64,000 bases of DNA from Thalassomonas haliotis (GTDB lineage: Bacteria; Pseudomonadota; Gammaproteobacteria; Enterobacterales; Alteromonadaceae), in NCBI RefSeq assembly GCF_028657945.1, contig NZ_CP059693.1, forward strand, positions 4,588,001-4,652,000, read 5' to 3'. Numbering within the stretch: the stretch's first letter is position 1; each line of letters opens with the position of its first letter. Below the pieces are notes generated by a model. That model saw nothing but the letters and a program-made list of their open reading frames with translations, was not told the origin of the DNA and ran no database searches. Position numbers and translations under genes: made by a program. This document shows, in pieces, positions 10,747 to 20,329 of the stretch.

Positions 10747-12102
10747 TTAAAGCCGCGATAGATCGTTAAATAACGCTATACTCATCAATCCCAGTAACGC
10801 TATGGCCCCAAATTTAAAACCCGCTTGCTGTACTTTTTCCGGAACCGGCTTGCCGGTTAAAAGCTCTATAAGATAATAGAGTAAGTGTCCGCCATCAAGT
10901 ACCGGTAAAGGCAAAAGGTTAATAATGCCTAAATTAATGCTGATCAAGGCCAAAAAGCCTAAAAAGTAGACAACACCGTAACCGGCACTGTTACCTGCTC
11001 CCTGGGCAATAGCAATCGGGCCACTTAAGTTTTTCACCGAAACATCGCCGGTAAATAACTTGCCTATCATATCAAAACTCAGTACCACCAGATCCCAGGT
11101 CCTGCTGACGCTCTCACCAAGAGCATCTATCGGACCATAGCGAATATGAATCTTATATTGCTCAGGCCAGGGTGCTGACTTGGGTGAGACACCTAAATAA
11201 CCGATTGGTTCCCCGCCGCGCTTACGCGCCCCCAGTAAAACATCGATTTGCTGCTCCCTGCCCTGACGGTTAATGGTCAGTTGCACTTGCTGGTTGGGAT
11301 ATAAGGCGATTTTTTTAGAAAAATCATACCAGTTATTATTCACGCTTTCGCCATTGATGGCGATAAGCATATCGCCGACCGCTAACCCGGCTTTTGCCGC
11401 CGGGCTGTCCTGGGCTACCACGGTCAGCTCGGTAGAAACATGCGGCCGATATGGTGTAATACCAAGGCTTGCCAGGGCGGAGGTTTTCTCCGGCGCAAAC
11501 TGCCAGTCTTGGGTTGCCAGCACATAAGTATCGGCTTTGACCCTGTCGCTTGCTTTGCTTTTGATCTCAATCGAGTCACTGCCGATTTCCGCCACCAGGG
11601 ATAAATTGACATCCTGCCAGTCCAGGGTTTCCCGCCCGGCAACGGCCACGATTTGCGAGTTAACCGGCAGATTTGCTTTTGCCGCGATAGACGCCTGTTC
11701 AATGTCACCGATAACGGGTTTAACGCTGGGCACACCGATTAAAAACATCAGGTAAAAGGCAAAAATAGCAAAAGCAAAGTTGGCAAAAGGCCCGGCGGCA
11801 ATAATGGCAATGCGCTGGTAAACGGATTTGTTGTTAAAGGCTTTATCTTTATCCTCTTGTGGCACATGGTCAACCCGCTCATCGAGCATTTTGACATAAC
11901 CCCCCAGGGGGATTAAGGCAACGACAAACTCGGTGCCGTGTTTGTCTGTGGTTTGCCACAGGGTTTTACCAAAGCCAACGGAAAAGCGCTCAACTTTTAC
12001 GCCGTTTTTACGGGCTACCCAAAAATGGCCATATTCATGTATGGTCACCAGGATCCCCAGGGCTACGATAAAAGAGCCTAAATTCCAGATAAAATCAGTC
12101 AT
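10747..12102 (-). CDS. rseP: Intramembrane site-2 zinc protease RseP
   Basis: Cleaves the anti-sigma factor RseA within the membrane during the sigma-E response, and remnant signal peptides. The 451-residue product has the zinc motif HEYGH at 22-26 in the first membrane helix. Two PDZ domains sit in the periplasmic loop (about 115-300), and the third metal ligand is in LPLPVLDGGHLL near residue 400. It starts 1 bp after the dxr stop, which suggests coupling. Its place beside bamA fits its envelope-stress role. Confidence 0.96.
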   Translation of the reverse strand: MTDFIWNLGSFIVALGILVTIHEYGHFWVARKNGVKVERFSVGFGKTLWQTTDKHGTEFVVALIPLGGYVKMLDERVDHVPQEDKDKAFNNKSVYQRIAIIAAGPFANFAFAIFAFYLMFLIGVPSVKPVIGDIEQASIAAKANLPVNSQIVAVAGRETLDWQDVNLSLVAEIGSDSIEIKSKASDRVKADTYVLATQDWQFAPEKTSALASLGITPYRPHVSTELTVVAQDSPAAKAGLAVGDMLIAINGESVNNNWYDFSKKIALYPNQQVQLTINRQGREQQIDVLLGARKRGGEPIGYLGVSPKSAPWPEQYKIHIRYGPIDALGESVSRTWDLVVLSFDMIGKLFTGDVSVKNLSGPIAIAQGAGNSAGYGVVYFLGFLALISINLGIINLLPLPVLDGGHLLYYLIELLTGKPVPEKVQQAGFKFGAIALLGLMSIALFNDLSRL

Positions 12103-12103
12103 G

Positions 12104-13330
12104 TCAGATATTTTTCCCTTCGGTAGGGGGTTTTATCGCCGTTAAGAGGCTAGTAGCATATTCTCTTACCCGGCGATCTAAAGCAATAACATCATTAATA
12201 TTGACTATTTCTTCTGAGACAAACTTACTCACAGAAGTTTCATTAATTGTGAAAATTTCGGTAAATTTCAGCTCACCGTTTAAAAATGCCTCCACCGCCA
12301 CTTCATTGGCGGCATTTAAGGCGGTACAGGCGCCCTGCCCCCAGCGGCAGGCATCGATGGCCAGCTTGAGGTTGGGGTATTTAACAAAGTCCACCGACTG
12401 GAACTCAAAAGCGGCCGCTGAAAAAAAGTCCAGATCAGCAACACCCGCTTCGATACGCTCAGGATAAGCCAGTGCATGGGCGATAGGGGTGCGCATATCC
12501 GGGTTGCCCATCTGGGCCAGTACCGAACCGTCTTTATACTGCACCATAGAATGTATGGTGCTTTGCGGATGCAAGACCACCTGGATATCGTCCGGGGTAA
12601 CATTAAACAGCCATCTGGCTTCAATAAACTCCAGGCCTTTATTCATCATGGTAGCCGAGTCAACCGAGATTTTACGGCCCATGTCCCAATTGGGATGGGC
12701 GCAGGCCTGATCCGGGGTCACACCGGCCAATAAATCCTTATCTAAAGTGCGAAAAGGTCCGCCTGAGCCGGTTAACAATATTTTCCGGATACCGCTGTCT
12801 GCCAGCTGACAGCTACCGGGGGCTTGCTGCACATTTTCTGGCAAACACTGGAAAATGGCATTATGCTCACTGTCTATCGGTAATAATTGTGCGCCTGAGG
12901 CTTTGACCGCATCCATAAAGATAGCGCCGGAAGTCACCAGGGCTTCCTTATTGGCCAGCAATACCCGCTTACCCGCTTTGACCGCCGCTAAAGTTGGCAT
13001 TAAACCCGAAGCGCCGACAATTGCCGCCATCACGGTATCTGTGCCAGTTGCCCCGGCGATATCAACTAACGCCTGTTGACCCGACAGCACCTGAATATCA
13101 TCCAGCCCAACCGAGGATAACTTTTGGGCAAGCAATGTAGCCGCGCCCTCGCAAACCATAACCGCCTGTTTGGGCCTAAATTCCCGGCATTGCTCAAACA
13201 TCTTATCGACACTGGCATTGGCGGATAATGAAAATACAGCAAATTTATCGCTGTGACGGCGCACCACATCCAGGGTACTTATGCCGATGGAGCCGGTTGA
13301 ACCCAGGATACATAATTGACGTTTCAACAC
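12104..13330 (-). CDS. dxr: 1-deoxy-D-xylulose 5-phosphate reductoisomerase
   Basis: NADPH-dependent enzyme of the MEP isoprenoid pathway, converting DXP to MEP. The 408 residues begin with the nucleotide-binding motif LGSTGSIG at 9-16. Metal- and substrate-binding regions [13 protein letters not shown] and the GSGGPFR loop are present, as is [12 protein letters not shown]. It is 4 bp from cdsA and 1 bp from rseP. It pairs with uppS and, elsewhere in the window, ispE as isoprenoid genes. Confidence 0.97.
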   Translation of the reverse strand: MLKRQLCILGSTGSIGISTLDVVRRHSDKFAVFSLSANASVDKMFEQCREFRPKQAVMVCEGAATLLAQKLSSVGLDDIQVLSGQQALVDIAGATGTDTVMAAIVGASGLMPTLAAVKAGKRVLLANKEALVTSGAIFMDAVKASGAQLLPIDSEHNAIFQCLPENVQQAPGSCQLADSGIRKILLTGSGGPFRTLDKDLLAGVTPDQACAHPNWDMGRKISVDSATMMNKGLEFIEARWLFNVTPDDIQVVLHPQSTIHSMVQYKDGSVLAQMGNPDMRTPIAHALAYPERIEAGVADLDFFSAAAFEFQSVDFVKYPNLKLAIDACRWGQGACTALNAANEVAVEAFLNGELKFTEIFTINETSVSKFVSEEIVNINDVIALDRRVREYATSLLTAIKPPTEGKNI

Positions 13331-13334
13331 CCGA

Positions 13335-14201
13335 TCACCACCCTATCAAAGCGTAACAAAGGGCAAAGATCGGCGCCGTTGCCGTTAAGCTGTCGATACG
13401 ATCTAAAATACCGCCATGGCCCGGCAAAATAGTGCCGCTGTCTTTGATACCCGCCTGGCGCTTAAACATACTTTCGTTTAAGTCTCCCAGCACGGAAATG
13501 GTGGTGATAATCGCCGTCACCAGCAAGATAATAGCAAACTGCTTGGCATTCCAGTCCATGATATAACCGGCGCTTGACACTAAAATACAGGCGAACGCCA
13601 CGCCGCCGAAAAAGCCTTCCAGGGTTTTACCCGGGCTGACATTGGGCAGTAATTTATGTTTTCCCACCGCCTTGCCGACAAAATAGGCGCCGATATCGGC
13701 GCTCCATACCATCAAAAACAACACCATCAGCAGTTGCGCGCCATGGTAATGATCTAGCTGATATTCACTGGAGCGGATCACCATAAAGGCAAGCCAGGTA
13801 GGCACTAAGGTCAGCCAACCGAAAATGCCGCGTACCGAACGGTGGCTGGACCAGAAACCGCTATATTTGGGATACAAAAAGGTTAATATCGCCGATAGCG
13901 CCCACCAGGCCACCGCCAGCCAGAGTAACAACTGCACCGGCTCTTGCAGGGTATCTTTATCCAGCCACAATTGCTGTGGCGGCAGGAAATGCCAGATAGC
14001 ACTGATGAGTAACACGTTTGTCAGCACAAACAATAACCGGCGGACCTTTTGGTCGAAGCCCATTAACGGCCCCCATTCCCAGGCGCCGATTGACATGATA
14101 AGCAGCAGCAGACCGGCAAATAAATTCAACGGCAGATAAAATATCGCCGCAATAGCCGATGGCGCCAGCACTAATGCAGTTAAGACTCTTTGCTTTAACA
14201 A
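13335..14201 (-). CDS. cdsA: Phosphatidate cytidylyltransferase
   Basis: Integral inner-membrane enzyme making CDP-diacylglycerol, the branch point of phospholipid synthesis. The 288-residue product is very hydrophobic with about seven to eight membrane spans. The CdsA signature is near the C-terminus, with [13 protein letters not shown] followed by [12 protein letters not shown]. It lies 12 bp downstream of uppS and 4 bp upstream of dxr. Confidence 0.96.
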   Translation of the reverse strand: MLKQRVLTALVLAPSAIAAIFYLPLNLFAGLLLLIMSIGAWEWGPLMGFDQKVRRLLFVLTNVLLISAIWHFLPPQQLWLDKDTLQEPVQLLLWLAVAWWALSAILTFLYPKYSGFWSSHRSVRGIFGWLTLVPTWLAFMVIRSSEYQLDHYHGAQLLMVLFLMVWSADIGAYFVGKAVGKHKLLPNVSPGKTLEGFFGGVAFACILVSSAGYIMDWNAKQFAIILLVTAIITTISVLGDLNESMFKRQAGIKDSGTILPGHGGILDRIDSLTATAPIFALCYALIGW

Positions 14202-14213
14202 GCTATGATCCTT

Positions 14214-14984
14214 TTATTTATTTTGTTGTTTAACCTGTTGGCCCGTCTGGCCATATCGCCGTTCCCGATCCTTGAATGCGCTCAACGCCGACTCAAATTC
14301 CTGCTCATTAAAATCAGGCCACAGGATATCGGTAAAATAAAACTCGGCGTAGGCCGCCTGCCACAGTAAAAAATTACTGATGCGGTAATCACCGCCGGTG
14401 CGGATCAATAAGTCCAGTTCAGGTTGTTGATAGAGACTGGTATGGGCATCCAGGCTGGCCTCGGTAATATCTTCAAGAGCCATTTCCTGGTTGGCCACCT
14501 TGGCGGCAAGCTGTTTTGCCGCCTGGGCGATATCCCAGCGTCCGCCATAATTGGCGGCAACAGACAGCACCAGTCCGGTATTGTCTTGGGTCAGAGCCTC
14601 GGCCGAATGTATTTTTTCTTGTAATTTTTCGGAAAAGCGGCTGACATCGCCGATAACTTTAAAGCGAATATCGTGCTTATGTAAGCGTTTAACCTCGCGG
14701 GTTAACACAAACATAAATAAGTCCATCAGTACACTGACTTCTTTTTCCGGCCGCTGCCAGTTTTCGCTGCTAAAGGCAAATAAGGTTAACGCCTTAACGC
14801 CCAGTTTTCTTGCCGTAGAGACGGCGGCCCGAACCGACTCGACCCCGGCTTTATGACCGGCGACACGAGTTTTTCCGCGTTGTTCTGCCCAGCGCCCGTT
14901 ACCATCCATAATAATGGCAACATGCTTGGGGACACATGTATTGTGATTAGCTAAATCGTTCAAACTACTCACTCTTCTTAGCAA
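14214..14984 (-). CDS. uppS: Undecaprenyl diphosphate synthase
   Basis: Cis-prenyltransferase extending farnesyl diphosphate to the C55 carrier used for peptidoglycan and LPS. In 256 residues the signature IMDGNGRWA (about 25-33) contains the catalytic Asp, followed by GHKAG. The C-terminal region V region reads [16 protein letters not shown]. It is separated from frr by a terminator-like hairpin, so it may head its own transcript. Confidence 0.96.
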   Translation of the reverse strand: MLRRVSSLNDLANHNTCVPKHVAIIMDGNGRWAEQRGKTRVAGHKAGVESVRAAVSTARKLGVKALTLFAFSSENWQRPEKEVSVLMDLFMFVLTREVKRLHKHDIRFKVIGDVSRFSEKLQEKIHSAEALTQDNTGLVLSVAANYGGRWDIAQAAKQLAAKVANQEMALEDITEASLDAHTSLYQQPELDLLIRTGGDYRISNFLLWQAAYAEFYFTDILWPDFNEQEFESALSAFKDRERRYGQTGQQVKQQNK

Positions 14985-15000
14985 AATAAAAGTCCGTAAT

Positions 15001-15035
15001 ACAAAAAGACGCCGTAGTGATTATCTACGGCGTCT
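15001..15035 (-). terminator. Intrinsic terminator after frr
   Basis: An 11-bp perfect stem AGACGCCGTAG/CTACGGCGTCT (15007-15017, 15025-15035) has a 7-nt loop and is followed on the minus strand by TTTTTG. It lies about 20 bp after the frr stop. It would end the pyrH-frr transcript, or reduce read-through into uppS. Confidence 0.75.
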
Positions 15036-15055
15036 GTCAATAAGCAATGGAAACC

Positions 15056-15613
15056 TTATATTTCCATTAATTCTTTTTCTTTATCGGCTAATACGTCATC
15101 AACTTGCTTAATAAATGAGTCGGTGATCTTCTGGATCTCATCTTCCGCCTGACGATGTTCATCTTCACTGATTTCTTTGTCTTTTAACAAGGCTTTAAAA
15201 TCAGAGTTGGCATCACGGCGGATATTGCGGATAGCAATTTTGCCGTTTTCGGCTTCCCCTTTAACCACTTTTACCAGGTCTTTACGACGCTCTTCGGTCA
15301 GCGGCGGCAATGGGATACGGATCAAAGTACCGTTAGAAGCAGGGTTCAGACCTAAGTCTGATTTTAAGATGGCTTTCTCAACCGCCCCGATCATGCCCTT
15401 GTCAAACACTGTGATTGCCAGGGTACGGGCATCAGGAATAGAGATGTTGCCCACCTGGTTCAGGGGAGTCGCCATACCGTAATAATCAACAGAAATATTA
15501 TCCAGCAGAGACGCGTGTGCCCGGCCGGTTCTCACTTTATTTAAATTATTTTTTAATGCTTCGATGCTCTTAGCCATACGCTCTTTAGCATCTTGTTGAA
15601 TTTCATCTATCAC
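15056..15613 (-). CDS. frr: Ribosome recycling factor
   Basis: With EF-G, splits the post-termination ribosome. The open frame reaches 15634, but the start is placed at GTG 15611-15613. AGGA lies 8 bases upstream, and the 185-residue product equals the enteric length. Conserved segments are [42 protein letters not shown] and VRGEAE-like VKGEAE. It follows pyrH by 24 bp. Confidence 0.96.
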   Translation of the reverse strand: MIDEIQQDAKERMAKSIEALKNNLNKVRTGRAHASLLDNISVDYYGMATPLNQVGNISIPDARTLAITVFDKGMIGAVEKAILKSDLGLNPASNGTLIRIPLPPLTEERRKDLVKVVKGEAENGKIAIRNIRRDANSDFKALLKDKEISEDEHRQAEDEIQKITDSFIKQVDDVLADKEKELMEI

Positions 15614-15637
15614 TTTAATATTCCTTAAAACCAATAA

Positions 15638-16378
15638 TTAGCCTAAATTTTCAGCATGATCGATTGTTGTGCCTTCATCATTGCCCATGATCACGGCTTT
15701 TAATGCCCCCGGCTTATTCATATTGAAAACACGGATCGGCATATTATGGTCACGCGCCAGGGTAAAAGCGGCTAAATCCATCACTTGCAATTCTTTTTCT
15801 AACACTTCCTGATAGGTCAGGTGGTTATATAGCTCGGCATCGGGATTTTTCATCGGATCATCTGAATAGATGCCGTCAACTTTTGTGGCTTTAAGTACCG
15901 CATCGGCTTCTATTTCAATACCGCGCAAACAGGCGGCAGAGTCCGTGGTAAAAAACGGGTTGCCGGTACCGGCACTGAAAATGACCACCCGGCCGGATTT
16001 TAACAAACTGATGGCGCTGGCCCAGTTATAAGTGTCACAGACACCGGCTAAATCGATAGCCGACATCAAGCGGGTATTGACAAATGCCCGGTGCAAGGCA
16101 TCGCGCATCGCCAGACCGTTCATCACAGTTGCCAGCATGCCCATTTGATCACCAACAACCCTGTTCATACCGGCATCGGCCAAGCCCTTGCCCCGGAATA
16201 AATTACCACCACCGATCACGAGTCCGACCTGGATGCCCATTTCGATTAATTCTTTGATTTCCTGAGCCATGCGGTCAAGAATTTTAGGATCGATACCGAA
16301 TCCTTCTTCACCCATCAGGGCTTCACCACTGAGTTTTAACAGAATACGACGATAACTTGGTTTGGGGTTGATGCTCAT
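15638..16378 (-). CDS. pyrH: Uridylate kinase
   Basis: Hexameric UMP kinase supplying UDP for nucleotide and UDP-sugar synthesis. The 246-residue product opens with the amino-acid-kinase P-loop-like motif [11 protein letters not shown]. It has GGGNLFRG at about 57-64, [13 protein letters not shown], and [11 protein letters not shown] near 170. It is downstream of a strong terminator behind tsf, so it is probably transcribed separately from rpsB-tsf. Confidence 0.97.
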   Translation of the reverse strand: MSINPKPSYRRILLKLSGEALMGEEGFGIDPKILDRMAQEIKELIEMGIQVGLVIGGGNLFRGKGLADAGMNRVVGDQMGMLATVMNGLAMRDALHRAFVNTRLMSAIDLAGVCDTYNWASAISLLKSGRVVIFSAGTGNPFFTTDSAACLRGIEIEADAVLKATKVDGIYSDDPMKNPDAELYNHLTYQEVLEKELQVMDLAAFTLARDHNMPIRVFNMNKPGALKAVIMGNDEGTTIDHAENLG

Positions 16379-16396
16379 AAAATAAACATTCCTGTA

Positions 16397-16437
16397 GATA
16401 AAAAATAGCCGCGGTCGAAATTGACCGCGGCTATTTT
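16397..16437. terminator. Bidirectional-looking terminator between tsf and pyrH
   Basis: A perfect 15-bp stem (16402-16416 with 16423-16437, core TAGCCGCGGTC) has a 6-nt loop. On the minus strand the stem runs into TTTTTT. It lies about 80 bp after the tsf stop and should end the rpsB-tsf transcript. Confidence 0.9.
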
Positions 16438-16518
16438 AATACGTTTGGCTGACTATCGAAAGTCTTATAGCTATTTAATTAATTATTCTTGAAATTAATC
16501 GCTTAGCTAACCGAGATT

Positions 16519-17367
16519 TTACTGCTTGGCGGCAGCGATTTGCGCTTCAACTTCAGCAGCGAAATCTTCGTCTTTCTTCTCGATACCTTCACCAACTTCT
16601 AAACGAACAAAGCCGGAAACCGTTACGCCTTTCTCTTTTAACACGTCACCTACCGTACGCTTAGGTTCCATGATGAAAGCCTGACCGGTTAAAGAAACTT
16701 CGCCGGTGAATTTCTTCATACGGCCAGTAACCATTTTCTCAGCGATTTCCTGAGGTTTGCCTTCGTTCATCGCAATATCGATTTGGATGGCTTTTTCTTT
16801 TTCAACAACATCGGCAGGTACATCTTCAGGGTTGATGTACTCAGGCTTGCTGGCAGCAACGTGCATGGCAAGGTGCTTCAGAGATTCTGCATCGCCTTCA
16901 CCGGCAACTACAACACCGATAGTGGCGCCGTGACGGTAAGAAGCTAAAGCAGTACCTTCGATGTATTGAACGCGACGTACATTGATGTTTTCACCAATTT
17001 TAGTCACTAGCGCAATACGCTTTTCTTCGAACTGGGCTTGCAGCTCTTCAACACTTGCTTTTGAAGTAATAGCCGCTTGTGCAACTTCTTCAGCAAAGGC
17101 TAAGAAGCTGGCGTCTTTTGCTACGAAGTCAGTTTGACAGTTAACTTCAACCAAGGCCGCAACACCGTCAGCATCTTTAATTAAAATAGTACCTTCGGCA
17201 GCGATATTACCGGCTTTCTTAGCCGCTTTTGCCTGACCGGACTTACGCATATTTTCAATCGCAAGTTCCATATCGCCGTCAGCTTCTTGTAAAGCTTTTT
17301 TACAATCCATCATGCCCGCAGCTGTGCGTTCACGTAATTCTTTAACCATTGCAGCAGTAATTGCCAT
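16519..17367 (-). CDS. tsf: Elongation factor Ts
   Basis: Nucleotide exchange factor for EF-Tu. At 282 residues it is within one residue of the enteric protein. The N-terminal UBA-like domain contains [16 protein letters not shown], and the core TDFVAKD motif at about 80-86 contacts EF-Tu. Codon use is biased, as in highly expressed genes. It is co-transcribed with rpsB across a 98-bp gap that contains a hairpin. Confidence 0.97.
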   Translation of the reverse strand: MAITAAMVKELRERTAAGMMDCKKALQEADGDMELAIENMRKSGQAKAAKKAGNIAAEGTILIKDADGVAALVEVNCQTDFVAKDASFLAFAEEVAQAAITSKASVEELQAQFEEKRIALVTKIGENINVRRVQYIEGTALASYRHGATIGVVVAGEGDAESLKHLAMHVAASKPEYINPEDVPADVVEKEKAIQIDIAMNEGKPQEIAEKMVTGRMKKFTGEVSLTGQAFIMEPKRTVGDVLKEKGVTVSGFVRLEVGEGIEKKDEDFAAEVEAQIAAAKQ

Positions 17368-17404
17368 GAGTTAATCCTCAAATTTTCAGATAATGTATAA
17401 AGTC

Positions 17405-17437
17405 TTTGCTACAGAAGCCATTGACTCCTGTAGCAAA
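17405..17437. other. Hairpin between rpsB and tsf
   Basis: A 10-bp inverted repeat TTTGCTACAG/CTGTAGCAAA (17405-17414, 17428-17437) sits in the rpsB-tsf gap. There is no T-run after it on the minus strand. It may be an attenuator or processing stem that sets the S2:EF-Ts ratio; this role is inferred. Confidence 0.5.
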
Positions 17438-17465
17438 TGCAACAAAACGTCAGTGTTTAGCGAGA

Positions 17466-18194
17466 TTACTCGGCTTCAACAAAACCGTCTTTTTCAGCTT
17501 GTACTACGATATTTTGCTCACGACCTTCTAATACTGCATTAGCAGCAGAATCCAGGTATAAAGTTACCGCACGGATCGCATCATCATTACCAGGAACGAT
17601 GTAATCAACACCATCTGGGTTTGAGTTAGTATCAACAACAGAAATTACTGGGATACCTAGGTTGTTAGCTTCTTTAATCGCAATGTGCTCATGATCGGCA
17701 TCGATGATGAATAAAGCATCAGGTAAACCACCCATGTTTTTAATACCACCAAGGCTTTTCTCAAGTTTTTCCATTTCACGGGTACGCATCAAGGCTTCTT
17801 TTTTAGTAAGCGCGTCGAAAGTACCGTCTGAACTTTGAGCTTCAAGATCTTTTAAACGCTTGATAGATTGACGAACGGTTTTCCAGTTAGTCAACATACC
17901 ACCTAACCAGCGGTGGTTCACGTAGAATTGATCACATTTAATTGCAGCATCTTTTACTGCATCGCTTGCTGCGCGTTTAGTACCTACGAATAATACTTTA
18001 CCTTTCTTCGATGAAACACCGTTTAAGAAGGCTAAAGCTTCGTTGAACATAGGAACAGTTTGCTCAAGGTTGATGATATGCACCTTGTCACGGGCACCGA
18101 AAATGTAAGATTTCATTTTCGGGTTCCAGTAACGGGTCTTGTGACCGAAGTGAACACCTGCTTTAAGCATATCGCGCATAGAAACGTTTGGCAT
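17466..18194 (-). CDS. rpsB: 30S ribosomal protein S2
   Basis: Late-assembling small-subunit protein of the platform/body junction that also helps bind S1. The 242 residues start [20 protein letters not shown], the standard S2 N-terminus. [20 protein letters not shown] and the C-terminal [11 protein letters not shown]-like segment are also present. It is preceded by a long leader of about 195 nt, consistent with the known S2 autoregulation of rpsB-tsf mRNA in gammaproteobacteria. Confidence 0.98.
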   Translation of the reverse strand: MPNVSMRDMLKAGVHFGHKTRYWNPKMKSYIFGARDKVHIINLEQTVPMFNEALAFLNGVSSKKGKVLFVGTKRAASDAVKDAAIKCDQFYVNHRWLGGMLTNWKTVRQSIKRLKDLEAQSSDGTFDALTKKEALMRTREMEKLEKSLGGIKNMGGLPDALFIIDADHEHIAIKEANNLGIPVISVVDTNSNPDGVDYIVPGNDDAIRAVTLYLDSAANAVLEGREQNIVVQAEKDGFVEAE

Positions 18195-18388
18195 GTTTTT
18201 TCCTTTATGGGGTTAAGCGTTCATACATCCAATATACACGACCACTAGCCTGCAAGCTTTAAGCGAAACAAGCCGGGCACCCCGGTATACCTTTGCTAGA
18301 TGTATGTGAGTTTAAGTTTAAATACTGCATTTTTGCAGCACGGTTTAGTCGCGAAATTCAGAGCCAGTACCGGCACCGGAATTTCAGC

Positions 18389-18424
18389 GCGGCATTTTAT
18401 ACCATATTCGCACCCGACTGACCA
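18389..18424 (-). promoter_or_regulatory. Putative rpsB promoter
   Basis: On the minus strand a TATAAA -10 element (18396-18401) follows a 17-bp spacer from TGGTCA (18419-18424). A GC-rich discriminator GCCGCGC follows, as in stringently controlled ribosomal promoters. The inferred start near 18389 gives a leader of about 195 nt before the rpsB ATG. Confidence 0.55.
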
Positions 18425-18469
18425 GTATTTTTCCTGTTCGCTGCTGCTTTTATCAGCACAGGCCAAAGG

Positions 18470-18508
18470 AGCTGCCCGGGCTTGGGAGAAAACTAAGCCC
18501 GGGCAGCT
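18470..18508. repeat. 14-bp perfect inverted repeat upstream of rpsB
   Basis: Arms AGCTGCCCGGGCTT and AAGCCCGGGCAGCT (18470-18483, 18495-18508) are separated by 11 bp. There is no T-run on either strand, and no gene ends here because the flanking genes are divergent. It could be a protein site or a mobile palindromic repeat. The rest of the 18195-18624 gap holds the rpsB leader and promoter. Confidence 0.6.
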
Positions 18509-18624
18509 GATGAACGCGGGCAATTAACACGATTAATGGCCATTATTAGCGATTAGCGCTAGGCGAATGCCGCCACTCACGTTAAAATTTATTCATTTAT
18601 TTTTATCAAAGACGAACCAAGAGA

Positions 18625-19230
18625 ATGGCAACAGAATTATTTTTTATTTACGATACCCATTGCCCCTGGAGTTATGCCACCACCGCCTTAGTTAATGAAA
18701 TCACGCAGGCCCTGCCAAAAGTCAAGGTGCATTTATTCCATATCGCCCATTATGAAGGTGATAGTCATGTCACTAAAGATATACTGGAAGCGGTAACGGC
18801 CGACAGTAAGCTGACCTTTGGCGAGGCTTACCAGCAAAGATTATCCCATGCCAAAGACTCAGGTGTTGCCGCTAACTTAATGGCCTGGACCCAAAACAAA
18901 GCTCCGCATGCCGCTCTGGCATTACTGAACAGCCTGCAGCAGGCCCATTTCCAGCAAGGCAACGAACTGCAAAGCTTAGATGATGTTGAAGATATTATTA
19001 AGACGCATAAACTGTCTCCGCCGGCAAAAGTCTTCAACCGGGACAAGTTTATCAAGGAAGCCGAACTTGGCCTGCATGATATTGAAGAGTTGCAGGAGAT
19101 CATCGGCACCAGTGCTTTTCCGGCGTTATTGCTGGCAAACGACGATAATTTAGTGCTGCTCAACCACAATTTATACTTAACCAAGCCTAAGGCTATTGTT
19201 GAAGCGATTGAATTAGAGCTGGGTAAATAA
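18625..19230 (+). CDS. Thioredoxin-fold protein, DsbA/FrnE-like
   Basis: The 201-residue product has no signal peptide, so it is probably cytoplasmic. The N-terminal strand-turn ELFFIYDTHCPWSYA matches the DsbA/2-hydroxychromene-2-carboxylate isomerase superfamily. The active-site position is CPWS with only one cysteine, so a classic CxxC disulfide exchange is not possible. A helical insert follows, and the cis-Pro loop appears as GTSAFPALLL near residue 160. It is inserted between rpsB and map, which are direct neighbours in many relatives. Its substrate is unknown. Confidence 0.7.
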   Translation: MATELFFIYDTHCPWSYATTALVNEITQALPKVKVHLFHIAHYEGDSHVTKDILEAVTADSKLTFGEAYQQRLSHAKDSGVAANLMAWTQNKAPHAALALLNSLQQAHFQQGNELQSLDDVEDIIKTHKLSPPAKVFNRDKFIKEAELGLHDIEELQEIIGTSAFPALLLANDDNLVLLNHNLYLTKPKAIVEAIELELGK

Positions 19231-19417
19231 CCCCTTTTTAAAGCCGCTCGCCCGATAAGTACAGGCTGTAAGAAGAAAATTAGTAACTTAAGCACGAACA
19301 TAGCATAATAGCTGCCATTGACTGAATTAAGCTGCGCTCAACTGGCAGTGAAACAGCGCTATCCAGGCTAGAAACAAAGCGTCCAGCGTTAAAAAACCAA
19401 GATAAATTGAGGTATCA

Positions 19418-20206
19418 ATGAGTATTACAATAAAGACTCAAGAAGAAATTGAAAAAATGCGTATCGCCGGCAAACTTGCCGCCGATGTGCTTGAAATGAT
19501 CGCCCCCCATGTAAAGGCCGGCGTGACCACAGAGCAACTGGACGAGATTTGCGCCAAATATACCGAAGAAGTTCAGGACGCGATTTCCGCGCCGCTGAAT
19601 TACCACGGCTTCCCAAAATCCATTTGTACTTCGGTTAACCATGTGGTTTGTCACGGTATCCCGGATAATACCGAATTAAAAGACGGCGATATTGTTAACA
19701 TCGATATTACCGTGATCAAAGACGGCTACCACGGCGATACCAGTAAAATGTTCCTGATCGGCGATGTTTCCCCGGAAGACGCCCGCTTATGCCGTATCAC
19801 CCAGGAAGCCCTGTACACTGGCATCAAAAAAGTGAAGCCCGGGGTGGCTTTTGGTGAAATCGGCGCCGCCATTCAAAAGTTCATCAAGAAATCCGGCCGT
19901 TTCTCTATCGTCAAGGATTATTGCGGGCATGGCATCGGCCAGGAATTCCACGAAGAGCCGCAAATTGTCCATTACAAAAATAATGACACCACAAAAATGC
20001 AGGCCGGTATGTGCTTTACCATAGAGCCGATGATCAACCTTGGCCGCGGCAAAACCCTGCTTGATAAAGACGATAAATGGACTGTTTACACCATAGACGG
20101 CAAAAAGTCCGCCCAGTGGGAGCATACCCTGCTGGTAACGAAAACCGGTTGTGAGATCTTAACCCTGCGCAAAGACGACACTATCCCCCATATTTTACAT
20201 AATTAG
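19418..20206 (+). CDS. map: Type I methionine aminopeptidase
   Basis: Removes the initiator Met from nascent proteins. The 262-residue product contains all five metal ligands. The Asp pair is in NIDITVIKDGYHGDTSKMF, the His is in GHGIGQEFHEEP, and the Glu residues are in CFTIEPMI and WEHTLLVT. The substrate-binding region NYHGFPKSICTSVNHVVCHGIP is typical. It is divergent from rpsB and upstream of glnD, as in E. coli. A 9-bp hairpin (20215-20241) lies just after its stop. Confidence 0.97.
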   Translation: MSITIKTQEEIEKMRIAGKLAADVLEMIAPHVKAGVTTEQLDEICAKYTEEVQDAISAPLNYHGFPKSICTSVNHVVCHGIPDNTELKDGDIVNIDITVIKDGYHGDTSKMFLIGDVSPEDARLCRITQEALYTGIKKVKPGVAFGEIGAAIQKFIKKSGRFSIVKDYCGHGIGQEFHEEPQIVHYKNNDTTKMQAGMCFTIEPMINLGRGKTLLDKDDKWTVYTIDGKKSAQWEHTLLVTKTGCEILTLRKDDTIPHILHN

Positions 20207-20214
20207 GGAATTTT

Positions 20215-20241
20215 TTGCCCGGCAAGCACTTAGCCGGGCAA
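20215..20241. other. Hairpin between map and glnD
   Basis: A 9-bp stem TTGCCCGGC/GCCGGGCAA (20215-20223, 20233-20241) has a 9-nt loop. A T-run precedes it, but none follows on either transcript strand, so it is not a canonical terminator. Confidence 0.45.
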
Positions 20242-20329
20242 GAGCCGATTACCTATCTGCGCCGGGGGCTGGTTAAGCTTAGCCTTTTAACCTGAATAGT
20301 TTCTACCTTAGTAAAGTGAAGAGCACAAT

